From: Flaccisagitta enflata
Taxonomy: Eukaryota > Chaetognatha > Sagittoidea > Aphragmophora
DNA: 64,000 nt
Assembly: GCA_965153355.1 (NCBI GenBank)
Contig: OZ231127.1
Span: forward strand, 4,960,001-5,024,000
Direction of reading: 5' to 3'
The notes beneath the pieces were generated by a model. The model had not been told where the DNA came from and made no database searches. It saw nothing but the letters and a program-made list of their open reading frames with translations. The position numbers were made by a program, and so were the translations under genes. Shown in pieces: positions 23,482-35,575 of this stretch. Every line of letters starts with the position of its first letter. Positions within the stretch are counted from its first letter, which is position 1.

Positions 23482-23610
23482 GATTACACTTTGGTGGTGA
23501 TCACAATTTGGGTTCAAAGAGAAGAAAATCGTTTCTACAAAGCAGAATTCCCAATTAAAGTCACAAACAGAGAAACGGAAAATCAAAGAAAGTCACCCGA
23601 CAAAAATTGG
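23482..23610 (+). CDS. EF-hand gene exon 6
   Basis: 129 nt, phase 0 at both ends. It encodes DYTLVVITIWVQREENRFYK, AEFPIKVTNRETENQRK and SPDKNW. Acceptor AATCCACAG, donor TGG/GTGAGA. The alternating hydrophobic pattern suggests beta strands. Unknown domain. Confidence 0.75.
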
Positions 23611-23649
23611 GTGAGAGCGAAAGACAGAGAAGGAGAGAAACAGACCAAC

Positions 23650-23743
23650 TTACCGACCGACCGACCGACCGACCTACCGACCAACCGATCGACCAACCGA
23701 CCGACCGACCAACCAACCGACCGACCGACCAACCGACCGACAG

Positions 23744-23794
<51 letters not shown>

Positions 23795-23797
23795 AAA
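23650..23797. repeat. (GACC)n then (GAAA)n
   Basis: Two tetranucleotide arrays 40 bp past the exon 6 donor. Confidence 0.95.
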
Positions 23798-24117
23798 AAT
23801 AATGAAAAGAAATAAGAAAACAATAGTATACAAACTGTAAATGTGAAAAAGGTCGATTAGGAAATAAAATACTAATAGTTGGAAAATTTAATGCATATGG
23901 AAATAAGACTTAACCAGCTCTCGTACAATTTTTGCTTGTGGCTCAACATGTGGTTTTACCGGAAGAAAAAAACATGTTTTCGAGAAATGAATTATAAAAT
24001 CGCATGAATTATTTATCAAACATCTTGAAGATTTGAGCAAGACCTCCATGATCGTGATTGGCCGAAATTTCATCCTCTTACATTCTCATTTCTCAACACT
24101 AATTGGGATCTCATCTA

Positions 24118-24175
24118 GGTTTCTATCTGTCTATCCACCTGTCTGTCTCTGTCTCTGTCATTCGGTATGTCTTAC

Positions 24176-24220
<45 letters not shown>

Positions 24221-24433
24221 TTTCTGTTTCTGTTCTTTCTGTGTGTTTGTCTCTGTCTTTCTGTCTATCTGTCTCGCTATCTCTCTCTGTGTCTCTCTGT
24301 CTCTCTGTCTCTCTCTATCTCTCTCTGTCTCGCTTTGTCTCTCTCTGTCTCTGTTTCTCTGTTTCTCTTTCTTTCTGTCTCTGTTTCTCTGTTTCTCTTT
24401 CCCTCTGTCTCTGTTTCTCTGTTTCTCTTTCTC

Positions 24434-24481
<48 letters not shown>
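24118..24481. repeat. (CTGT)n and (CT)n region
   Basis: Pyrimidine-rich array of about 360 bp upstream of exon 7. It also contains a repeated CTGTTTCTCTGTTTCTCTTT motif. Confidence 0.95.
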
Positions 24482-24485
<4 letters not shown>

Positions 24486-24611
24486 GTTCATTTATTGAAT
24501 GATCCATTTTTCTAACAAATTTATTCATTAATTCATTAATTCATAAATTCAATAATTCATTTATTCATTCATTCCTTCATTGATTTACTTCATTTTTAAT
24601 CCATTGTTCAG

Positions 24612-24692
24612 GAGCGAGATGGTGTTTCCTTCGATCTTGACGATTTCTTCTTCCAAAATGCCGCCGATTTGGAGCCCAAAGCCAAAGTCCAG
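24612..24692 (+). CDS. EF-hand gene exon 7
   Basis: 81 nt, phase 0, encoding ERDGVSFDLDDFFFQNAADL then EPKAKVQ. Acceptor TGTTCAG, donor CCAG/GTCAGT. The donor and preceding AAGTCC are repeated five times at 26-bp spacing. If the donor were not used, the frame would read on for about 25 codons to a stop, so this could also be a terminal exon. Confidence 0.75.
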
Positions 24693-24808
24693 GTCAGTCT
24701 TGCACGGCTCAAGTCCAGGTCAGTCTTGCAGGGCTTAAGTCCAGGTCAGTGTTGCTTGGCTTAAGTCCTCGTCAGTCTTGCAGGGCTTAAGTCCTGGTCA
24801 GTCGAAGC
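24685..24808 (+). repeat. 26-bp tandem array carrying the exon 7 donor (5 units)
   Basis: AAGTCCAGGTCAGTCTTGC recurs with changes at 24685, 24711, 24737, 24763 and 24789. The first copy is the real exon end and donor; the first three keep CCAG/GTCAGT. Confidence 0.93.
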
Positions 24809-25142
24809 TCGGATTGTGTCAGTCTTGGTCTTGACCACATCGGTCTTGGCTCAACTCATGTGCTTCGACTCTGGGTATGTCAGCCTTGGCCAGGTCATTT
24901 TTGGATTGCCTATGTCGGCCTTGTAAATTGGCCCTGGGTAAATCAGTCTCGACACTGCCCTGGTCAATATGGGGCTCTGGGCCCTAATTATGTAAGCCTT
25001 GGCCCTGACTATGTTCATCTTGGCTCTGATCATGTCACTCCTGTTTATGTTCAGGTTCGGTTCAGCTTCAACCAAATAGGATCATGTCAGTTTTACCTTC
25101 TGACCGGATGTTATCTTTGACCAGATGCGTTTGAGAGTTGGT

Positions 25143-25313
<171 letters not shown>

Positions 25314-25478
25314 CATATAAAATCCAACTTTCTTAATGTTTACTAAAAGGATTTTTCTGTTTTTAATTATAAACAGACATTTTAAGCTGGTTAGTTGGTG
25401 AGTTTGTTCTCATAGGAGAGCTTTTCTGGTACTTGGCAGGGGGTTTGCAATTCCGATCGAAGATAAAAAGATTAAAAA

Positions 25479-25641
25479 AACAAGGCCGGATACACGGCCA
25501 ATACCAGTCGCGGACGGGTGGGCAGGGGCGGAAATGCGTGTTTTCCCACTTTTCGACTCGAGCGTGACGGACCGACCAACCAACCAACCGACTGACGGAC
25601 GGACAAAGCCTCTTATAGAGTCACTAGTCCGCGACTAAAAA
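25479..25641 (+). mobile_element. family B element
   Basis: AACAAGGCCGGATACACGGC, GGCAGGGGCGGAAATGCG, CCAACCAACC, TAGTCCGCGACTAAAAA. Confidence 0.92.
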
Positions 25642-25755
25642 GAAGAAAACAAGGGGTCGGGGGATGGGGGGGGGGGGGTGAAGACTCAAAGATGTCAACT
25701 CATCAGCGTTAATTTTTGGTTGATTCAAACATTGCACATTAACGCACATTAATGT

Positions 25756-25766
25756 CACAGAGCGAC

Positions 25767-25839
<73 letters not shown>

Positions 25840-25857
25840 CAGGCAGACAGACAGACT
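25756..25857. repeat. (CAGA)n
   Basis: Tetranucleotide array with one interruption. Confidence 0.97.
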
Positions 25858-26012
25858 GGCGGACCAACAGACCGACGCGGTGAAGTATTTTGCCGCGTGC
25901 AATTGAAATTTGAAAATCAGTAAATAAGACAAAATTTTAGAGCTCATTAATGGGACACCCCTAAGGATTTTGTTCCGTATTAGATCAGCATTTGGTTCTT
26001 AAAAGGTCACGG

Positions 26013-26361
<349 letters not shown>

Positions 26362-28526
26362 TGAGAATGTCCTTTTCATCACTCCTCTTAGAATTTATGA
26401 AGAAACTAGCTAAGTAAAAACATTACCTAGTTAGTGTTGGGGAAGGCGATGGAACATATGATCAAACAGTGTGCAACATCAAGTTCATCTATTGAGTGAA
26501 GGGAAAACCAGGGGTGTATATTATTGAGTCGCTTTTGATTTCCCCCCCCCCTGGCTTTGATTTTTCCTCGCGACGCTGTGAGCGCTGCATTCTTTATATC
26601 AATGATTTTCTCCTTATAGCCATAAAACAATGTAGTTAAGGTTTAAATAGTGTTAAATTGTGTTTTATTAAATAGTTTTTATGATTTGGTACTGTCAAAA
26701 GTTATTTTCTCCCCAAATTTTCTTTTCTTCTCTTTTTTCCCTCTTTGATTTCCTTCCCCATCTCCTGATATATAGGCCTGGATTTTACCCATTTCCCCCC
26801 CCCCACCGGGGGGGTGGGAAACTCAATAATATACAGGCCTGGGGAAAACAGCATCTGATCACAACAATCACATCCTTCTTACGCCCTGTTTTTGCTTCGA
26901 AATGAATAAGAAAGAAGAGCAAAACAAAATTCCTATATTTTCGATGGAGAATAAAGGTATATGGCGCGGAAGTAGTTCTTGGGGGGCGTTTCAAAGACGA
27001 TCGCGTTTTGAAAGGGCCACTCGGTCGCTCGCTACGTTTGTTCGCTCACTTGCTCCGCAGCGCTCCGCTTCGCTATGCTCGCTATGCTTGCTCACTTTGT
27101 TCGCGGGCTTGCTCACTCACTTCGCTCACTCTCTCGTGGGACAGTTGAAATTCTTGAATATGTGTTCATACTGTTATCGCGTTTCACGGAAACCAACGCG
27201 TTTTTGGCGCTCACTAGAAACATGCCCTCATTGTCTCAGGGCCCTTCATCTTGAAATCGAGTCTCCGTGAGATACCGGAAACAAACATGACCAAGCGACA
27301 AAGCAAAAAGCCTAATCTATCGTGTCCCCTAGCCATCAGGTAACTCTGTAAGCTTTTATATACTGGTTTGTTTTGGTTGCGAATGTAAGATTTTCCGTAA
27401 TGTTCAATGGTTATTACAGATGCTATGTAGTATTGTAGTATAGTATATACTAAAAGAACCAACCTGTGTCATGCTGTGTTCGCGAGTAAACGTAAAGTAA
27501 AGAATGAAAAAAACGTTAATTTTTAATGTCAACTTTATTCACAATATTCTCTTTTTTGTTCTTCGTTTAAATCTGGATTGAAATGACATTAGCAATTTTA
27601 ACAGGACATGTGACATGAGTAGAATCGATGTAGCGTCAAAGTAGGAGTATTTTACTTAAAAGGACTCTTAGCAATTCCAATATTCCGTCATTCAATGGAA
27701 AAATATAGTAATAGAGCCTGGTTATGAATGAAAGTAAATATCGAGGCTAGGAGATGTTCTCTCAGGATACAAGATTTAAAGATGTAGTGTAAAGAAAGGC
27801 TGAGAAAACCCCTCTAATTACGCGAAAAAAAAAAGCACTCCTGACATACCCTCAGATGGGACTACAGACAAACCCTCTTAGAAATTCAGGGACGCGCCCG
27901 AAAACAAGGTTGGGGGGGGGGGGAAGGGGGAACTTGCACATCTTTTTGGCGACATAAAACAGCTCGTCAGGAAAGGGTCTGGACATTACGCTAAAAATGA
28001 CATCACATGAAATTATGAAATGACACGTTATGACACAACAAGACATGACACAACAACGATAGAATCATGAAAGATCATAATGATGTTCCTAAGTCATATA
28101 GTAATAGCTTACATTTATATCGAATTGACGATGTCATATACAGACAAATATTCCAAGGCGGGATTAGGGAGAATGGACGTCCAAAACTAGGTGGGAAATT
28201 TCCAGCTAAAAACGCTAAGTACTAGTCAAAAAAATAGATAAGTGAATGAGGGGCTGTCTTAACTTGCTGGGTGTAAGTGGACAATGCTCGGTTCCAGGTG
28301 GAACATATCGCGCTTTTGAGTTTTAAATGTGTACTATTATCATAAATTCTTCAACAATCAAGCAACCGCAGCTGCTTTCAAGTCCTCTGCCGCAGCTCCT
28401 GCAGGTGCTGCCGCATTTCCAATAGAAAAAAATATATTTGTTAAGCCTAACTGTAGCCTAATGGTTGCAATAAGAGATACCAGGTGTCATTTGACCTCAG
28501 ATAAGGGTTTTAAGGACTCAGAAGCG
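26362..28526. other. unassigned region after the EF-hand gene
   Basis: Only the CGCTCGCT-rich repeat (27010-27190) is recognised. Short open stretches near 26902 and 28329 have no recognisable domain. The missing end of the EF-hand gene may be here. Confidence 0.4.
27010..27190 (+). repeat. CGCTCGCT-rich repeat, copy 1
   Basis: GGCCACTCGGTCGCTCGCTA through TATGTGTTCATACTGTT. A related copy lies reversed at about 45725-45908 (CGAGCGAACAAGCGGAGCGA, CAGTGTGAACACATATAT). Probably an element; ends not defined. Confidence 0.65.
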
Positions 28527-29140
28527 TGTTAAAGCCATTTTTAAGCAGTTTTTAGGTTCAAATGCCCACATTTTCCACGACAACGCCCTATTGTGAGGCC
28601 AGAATTGAGTGTATCTATTCAGAATGCACCCTCCTGTAAATTTTCAGATTGGCCTGACTCTTTTTCAAGCCTCAATGGTGTTTTAAAGCCATTTTTAAGC
28701 AGTTTTTAGGGTCAAATGCCCATTTTTTCAACGGCAATGCCCTATTGTGAGGCCAGAATCAAGTGTATCTATTCAGTATACACCCTCCTGCAAATTTTCA
28801 GATTGGCCTGACTCTTTTTCAAGCCTAAATGGTGTTTTTAGAGCCATTTTCAGCAGTTTTTAGGGTCAAATGCCCACATTTTCCACGACAACGCCCTATT
28901 GTGAGGCCAGAATTGAGTGTATCTATTCAGAATGCACCTTCCTGTAAATTTTCAGATTGGCCTGACTCTTTTTTATGCCTCAATGGTGTTTTAAAGCCAT
29001 TTTTGAGCAGTTTTTAGGGTCAAATGCCCACATTTTCCACGACAATGCCCTATTGTGAGGCCAGAATTAAGTGTATCTATTAAGAATGCACCTTCCTGTA
29101 AATTTTCAGATTGGCCTGACTCTTTTTTATGCCTCAATGG

Positions 29141-29758
29141 TTTTGGGCAGCGGCCCCAAAGGGCCGATGTCCTGTAGGACACAGGGGTGAATTTCCATAC
29201 GCGTGCGTACGTCGCATCCGTCCGTCCGTCCCCTCCGTTTAGCCTCTCAAATCCAGCCTCTCAGGCCTCAAATCCAGCCTCTCAGGCCTCAAATCCACCC
29301 TCTCAGGCCTCAAATCCACCCTCTCAGGCCTCAAATCCACCCTCTCAGGCCTCAAATCCAGTCTCCCAGGCCTCAAATCTAGCCTTTCAGGCCTCAAATC
29401 CAGCCTCTCAGGCCTCAAATTCCGCCTCTCGGGCCTCAAATCCAGCCTCTTGGGCCTCAAATCCAGCCTCTCAGGCCTCAAATCCAGCCTCTTTTGCCTC
29501 TAATCCAGCATCTTGGGCCTTATATCCAGCCTCTCAGACCTCAAGTTCCCATTGAATAACATGGAAAATTGACAAGAAATGGAAAAAAATGCAAAATTCC
29601 CAAATGTGCCCTCTCAGGACGTATGGAAATTCACCCCTGTGTCCAACAGGACATCGGCCCTTTGGGGCCGCTGCCCTGCTCTCACTCCACTTCTTCAGCT
29701 AATCACTCCAAGCAGGGCATCGGGTACCGCTGACCATGTGCGATCCTTGGATGACTTG
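29141..29758 (+). mobile_element. family A element inserted in the 154-bp satellite
   Basis: Same arms as the copy at 14509, about 12 minisatellite units, tail ending GGATGACTTGTT. Both flanks are satellite sequence (CCTCAATGG on the left, AGGGTCAAATGCCC on the right). Compared with the intact array, about 30 bp of satellite are missing and there is no target duplication. Confidence 0.93.
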
Positions 29759-30132
29759 TTAGGGTCAAATGCCCACATTTTCAACAACAACGCCCTATAG
29801 TGAGGCCAGAATTGAGTGTATCTATTCAGAATGCACCCTCCTGTAAATTTTCAGATTGGCCTGACTCTTTTTCAAGTCTCAATGGGGTTTTAAGCCTTTT
29901 TTTAGCAGTTTTTAGGGTCAAATGCTCATTTTTTCAACGGTATCACCCTACAGTGTGGCCTGAAATTAGTGAATCAATTGAAATGTACTTCCCTGTAAAC
30001 TTTCAGATTGGCCCTTCTATTTTTCAATCCGCATCGGCGCTTAAAAGCCTATTTTTGGCAGTTTTAGGGTCTAATGCCCATTTTTTCCACGGCAACACCT
30101 ATTTATGTGGCCAGAAATGAGTGTATCAATTC

Positions 30133-30300
30133 AACAAGGCCGGATACACGGCCATCAGTTGCGGACGGGTGGGCAGGGGCGGAAATGCGCGTTTTCCTAC
30201 TATTCGACTCGATGGTTACGGACCGACGGACCGACGGACCGAGCGACGGACCGACGGACGGACAAAGCCTCTTAAAGAGTTGCGTGTCCGCAACTAAAAA
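30133..30300 (+). mobile_element. family B element inserted in the 154-bp satellite
   Basis: AACAAGGCCGGATACACGGC to GTGTCCGCAACTAAAAA. The flanks GTATCAATTC and GTACCTCCTCATAAATTTTC are contiguous in satellite units, so the insertion site is defined to within a few bases. Confidence 0.93.
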
Positions 30301-30352
30301 GTACCTCCTCATAAATTTTCAGATCGAACCCCTTCTATCTCAAGACTCAATG

Positions 30353-30593
<241 letters not shown>

Positions 30594-30625
30594 ATGTATG
30601 CGCGAGTGTGTCGGTGATTCAGGAT

Positions 30626-30715
30626 ATTTTTTAGTTGCGGACATTCAACTCTATAAGAGGCTTTGTCCGTCCGTTGGTCCGTCGGTCCATCCATAGTCAT
30701 CGAGTCAAAGTGGAT
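30626..30715 (-). mobile_element. family B element, one end only
   Basis: TTTTTAGTTGCGGACATTCA and GTCCGTCCGTTGGTCC. The element stops near a (TTG)n array and its GGCCTTGTT end is missing. Confidence 0.75.
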
Positions 30716-30744
30716 AAACGAGCGTTTCCGATACTTTTTGTGTA

Positions 30745-30847
<103 letters not shown>

Positions 30848-32262
30848 CGTTTTTGTATACTACTTTTGTTTACGTTGTTTTTTTACTATCAAATTCGTTG
30901 TTGTATGTTGTTATCACTTATTTAACGATGTTTATGTTGTTATTGTTGTTTTTGGTGTTGTTGTTGTTTTCGGTGTCCTCGTTGGACAAACACTGTATTA
31001 GGAAACAACTGAATTCATTGATTTAAGCCTCCTTGGTTCGAAATTAAAGATATGCTGTCATTTTCTTATGCAACATTTTACCTTTTCAAATAATGCTAAG
31101 ACGGCGATTCAACGTCAGCGGATTATTGTTTTTCTGTCCCCAAGAGGAAAAAATGTTTGCTAAAACAGAAAAGAAGCGAATTCTTTATAGCAAAGGCTCC
31201 GGTCATTTCCGCGCCAAAAATGGGAACCGTTTTTTTTCGTTTTCATTTTTTTCAAAACGCGTTGAGTTGCGAGTGAAAATGATTGCACCAGGCAACTCCC
31301 ACCGATGTCCCGAATCTTAAAAACAATCACAATTTTTTAGCAAATTTTAGCATTTACGTTGAGAGCGCCAAATACGTTGGGAGATCAAATTTGGTCATTT
31401 TTGTAGGATTGTGTGACTACCCAAGCATGGGCCCTTCTCAGACGATTAACCAGGTCCTCACCTTTCGTTGGGTATCATGCACAAAACTTTTCTCAGAACA
31501 GAGCCGTTATTGACAGAAAAACAAAATTCCTCATCGAACGATTAAATTGACTTGTCAAAATCATTTTCTGATTAAATGGGAGCTTGATCGAGGATGAAAT
31601 TGGCACCAAATGAATTAGAATGGCGCGTTAAGTCAATCTATGCGATAAAATAATTCCGAAAATTTGTCACCACTGAATGAACTATTACTAATAAGGAACG
31701 TATGTGCGATGTGCCCTAAATCCCGGAATTCTCGATACATTGGATGCCTACCAAAACCTTTCCTGTGGATCAGAAATTCATCAGATCCCTTTGTCTCCTT
31801 CTCTCTCCTTAATCCCGCCTTCAAATATTTTTCCATTTTGAATAACTTCTTTTTTCGTGCTTCTGCTGGCAAAAACTGGGAAAATTCTTAACTATTATCT
31901 TCCTCTAAAAAACGATATTTCCTCCGAGTTTCGAATCCCTGGCATGCGATGTAACTCATATAACTATAAGTTCAGTAGGGCCCCTTGATAAGTACTTCGA
32001 TGTCGATTTCAATGGGAAAAGAAGAAGATTCGAAAACAGAGCCGGTTTCTTCGTTTCTTTTCAAGTCATGTTTAAGTCGCAAACACGCGACATCTTTTGT
32101 CAATATTTTCATGTCGGTTCGTTTGTCCATTTGTGCCGCTTTCGGCCACATTGAATTTTATTTCATCATTTGATCATTTTATCCATGCCTTCATGAATTT
32201 TTTCATTAACTTCTATCTTGCTTTTCGTATCGATTCGTTTTTTCTTACCTTTTTTTCATTTA
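30848..32262. other. no gene seen
   Basis: TTG-rich to about 30985, then unique-looking AT-rich sequence. Confidence 0.5.
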
Positions 32263-32425
32263 TTTTTAGTCGCGGACACGCGACTCTACACCTTGCCGTG
32301 TCGGTCGGTCGGTCCGTCCGTCCATCCGTCGGTCCGTCGGTCACATTTCTAAGTTGCGATCGGTTTTCGCATTACTGCTCCTGCCAATCCGTCCGCGACT
32401 GGATTGCCGTGTATCTGGCCTTGTT
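32263..32425 (-). mobile_element. family B element
   Basis: TTTTTAGTCGCGGACACGCG to GTGTATCTGGCCTTGTT. The sequence GGCCTTGTTTTATTCATCAT at its end is repeated once directly after it. Confidence 0.92.
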
Positions 32426-32601
32426 TTATTCATCATTATTCATTCATTGGCCTTGTTTTATTCATCATTATTCATTCATTCGCCTATTTGCATCGCTTTA
32501 CTTGATTACTTATTCATTTATCTAATCATATGCCTCAGTTCTAGTTTACCTCTAATCATTTGCGAGGGGCACGCTGTCCTTGGGTTAGGCTTTGCTCCTT
32601 G

Positions 32602-33185
32602 CTTTTTGGGCAGCGGCCCCAAAGGGCCGATGTCCTGTAGGACACAGGAGGGAATTTCCAGCCGTCCATCCGTCTGTCCTTCCGTCCTTCCGTCCGTCCC
32701 CCCCCTTGGCCATCGAGGCCTCATATCCTCACTCTCAGGCCTGATTTAGGCCCTCTAAGCCCTCAAATTAGCCCTCCAGGCCTCAAATCAGCTCTCCGGG
32801 CCTCAAATCAGCTCTCCAGGTCTCAAATCAGCTCTTAAGGCAGCAAATCAGCTCTCCAGGCCTCAAATCCGCTCTCCAGACCTCAAATCAGCATTCCAGG
32901 CCCCAAATCAGCCCTCTAGGCCTCAAATCTGCCCCCAAGGCCTAAGGCCTGCCCCCAGACCTCAAATCTAATCATCAGGCATAAATCTTCCCCAGACCTC
33001 AAACCCCGCCTCAATTACCTCTTAGGCCTGCTATATTCCCCCTCAGGACGTCTGGAAATTCCCCCCTGTGTCCTACAGGACATCGGCCCTTTGGGACCGC
33101 TGCCCTGCTCTCACTCCACTACTTCACTTGATCACCCCAAGCAGGGCATCGGGTGCCGCTGACCATGTGCGATCCTTGGATGACT
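32602..33185 (+). mobile_element. family A element
   Basis: Arms GGGCAGCGGCCCCAAAGGGC and the reverse complement near 33072-33105; GTCC repeats; units of CTCTCCAGGCCTCAAATCAG-type. Tail ends CTTGGATGACTAG. Confidence 0.93.
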
Positions 33186-33379
33186 AGTTTCATCTTTCAA
33201 TCATTCAATTATTTTTTTCCCTATAAGAAATCTTTTTTTTTTCGGTCCATTTAAAATCGGCTTCCATTCCAATCATCGTGCATGTCATGTCTGTTGCCAT
33301 TAAAACAGATTATTCGGGTAAATCTTCCAGATATGATAGATAAGGTGTCCGCGTCCTAAAAAGTATCATTATCACAATC

Positions 33380-33486
<107 letters not shown>

Positions 33487-34007
33487 TATGAAAAGAAAAA
33501 AAAAAACAAAAAAAGAAAAAATGATACAAATACATACAATTAAACCTCATAAAAAAGATGGTAGAAACTGAACAAAATCTCAATTGGTTACTTCTCATCC
33601 ATTACAACAGGTATGGTTAGAATAAACGGCGTGGCTATGATTATATGGACGATTAATTATGCATAATTCACAGCTCAAAGAAGAATCAAAGATTGTCATA
33701 CTGTAGTAACTTTTTTAACATGATACCGTATACATCATGTCTGTTTTGACGAAGTGGAAAAAATCAAATAAGTGAATTAGTGTAAGAAGATAGAATCTAG
33801 AACACAAAATAAAGGATTATTACGTACAAATATTTTTCCAAGCTCAAGAAATCATAAATAAACGACAATTCTTTGGTATTTGAATGTCGATTTAAACTAT
33901 ACAAAGAATGTTAACAAGTGCACGAAAGTTAAAGTCGTTAAATTGTCTCAACCTCCCAAATGTATGGTTATAAAATTGAAGTGTATATCAAATCAAATGA
34001 TCTCATC

Positions 34008-34619
34008 TAACAGTATGAGCAAAAAATTTTGCGCAACTCTGATAAAGCATTGAAAAATGTTGCAATGCATGGCAAGTATCACCATGATAAGAATCAAATA
34101 ACTAATTTTAGTAATCTAGAATACTAATGAGCCAATACTGTTGGCTATAGTCAATAGATGAGGTCCAGGAAATGAATTAACATGATGGTCACATGTAGTC
34201 TACGCGCCATGATTTTGACTGCTCCCTTGATCAAGTGGCATCAGTTTTTCTTCATTTTGTCGGACAATTCTAATCCCCCTGACCCAATCATCAATTGGTA
34301 TGACCATCTGACATAATGGTAACATGTTTTGTACAACAATGACCAGCAGGGGACGCCTAGCATAAGAAAAACACTTGACTAAGAAGAGTTTCGATCTCTC
34401 TAAATTTGGCCGGTAAAATTCTTGCAAAATCTGATTGTGCGGTCCGACTTTTGATGCCTTTTCATGGGAACAGTAATAGGAAAAGTCAATGACGGCCCAT
34501 ACTACTGTGCAATAGAACTTGTTGTAGGGTTATGATCCAAATTTTCATCATTTCAAAGCACCTAGAAGTGCTGTCTCTACACCCATATGTTTGTGCAAAA
34601 TTTTTTGCTCATGCTGTTA
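34008..34619. mobile_element. TIR element downstream of the DUSP14-like stop
   Basis: Ends TAACAGTATGAGCAAAAAAT and (inverted) TAACAGCATGAGCAAAAAAT with about 29 bp of match. 612 bp, no coding. It may lie in the 3' UTR. Confidence 0.8.
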
Positions 34620-34745
34620 AAACATAAACATATCGTAGTAATCATATACTTGAATACTCTTTTCATGTTGTGTTATCAAATTAAAAAAGGAACTATCACA
34701 CTAGCTGATAATTCATGATGCCATGAGTTTAGTCTTTAGAGTGAG

Positions 34746-35575
34746 TCAAAAATAGAAGCTCTGCGATTTCGAATATCTATTCGCCGATGAGGAGGAAGAG
34801 GAGGAAGTGGATGAAGAGGCATTCGGGAAGAAAGGATTATTGACGTTGTTACCATGCGCAGATTTTCCTCGCCCGTGAGAATGCGATTGCGCATGCGTGT
34901 GACCACTCGTTAAATGAGGTTGATGATTACTACTGATGAATCCGGAAGAGGAAGCGCTGACCTTCCGCTGGGGTTGTTGATGATATTGCTGTTGTTGTTG
35001 GTGATGATGTTGTTGTTGCTGCTGATGATGATGATGTTGTTGATGATGATGATGATGAGAGTGTTGTTTATTTTGTTGTTTGATGGAGGGAAATCGAGGT
35101 GTTGTTTGCGTTGTTGACGACGTCACATGCGGCGAAGAAGAATATTGCTGCTGTGGCGACGTCAACACGCCGGCCGCTGCCGCCGCCGCAGCCACAGTCG
35201 CTACGGGAGATGTCCCCGCCGCCGCTGGAGCAACCGCTGATGCAGTAGCTGCAGATGCAGAAGCGGGTGCCGCCAGGATTGACGAGGACATTGTGCCACC
35301 AGCGTTTGCCGCCGTTGGCAACGAAGATGATGATGACGACGACGATGAAGGAGAATTATTCAGATTGCCATTCATGACATTGTTGGTTATTGCGTTATTA
35401 GCCACGCCATTATTAGCCATGACATTCCCACTCATCACTGGCAAGGCGACGTTGGCGATACTCCGCGTGTCTTCCTTGTAAACATCCGGAATTTGGCCGA
35501 TGGGCGAGTTGATCATCGTCACAGTCGAGATGCCTCTTTGTTTCTTCTCGTAATCCATTAATTGACGCCAAAAAC
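34746..35575 (-). CDS. DUSP14: DUSP14-like terminal exon with low-complexity tail
   Basis: 830 nt to a TGA at 34746-34748. It begins GFWRQLMDYEKKQRGISTVT, then IPDVYKEDTRS, Asn-rich, poly-Ser, Ala-rich, a His/Gln block, SGHTHAQSHSHGRGKSAHG and a Ser-rich end (SKSQSFYF). The acceptor is CATTCATTCAG. The first 70 nt of this exon plus 28 nt of intron are repeated nine more times upstream at exactly 98 bp. The tail suggests a disordered region absent from vertebrate DUSP14. Confidence 0.9.

Larger units (their letters stand above)
28527..30350 (+). repeat. 154-bp satellite array with two insertions
   Basis: TCAAATGCCC recurs at 28558, 28712, 28866 and 29020 (154 bp apart) and, after a family A insertion, at 29765, then variants at 29918 and 30070. 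Units contain CCTATTGTGAGGCCAGAATT and TTTTCAGATTGGCCTGACTC. Later units are more diverged. A family B element sits in the last unit. Confidence 0.95.

Noticed and set aside
26902-27270. Possible further EF-hand gene exon (MNKKEEQNKIPIFSMENK)
   Set aside because: No acceptor in the right phase, and the rest of the frame lies in a CGCTCGCT-rich repeat.
28329-28532. 67-codon frame with an Ala-rich stretch
   Set aside because: No splice sites or domain, and it runs into the 154-bp satellite.
35080-35481. Plus-strand open frame with Ala and Asp runs
   Set aside because: It is the antisense shadow of the low-complexity DUSP14-like tail.
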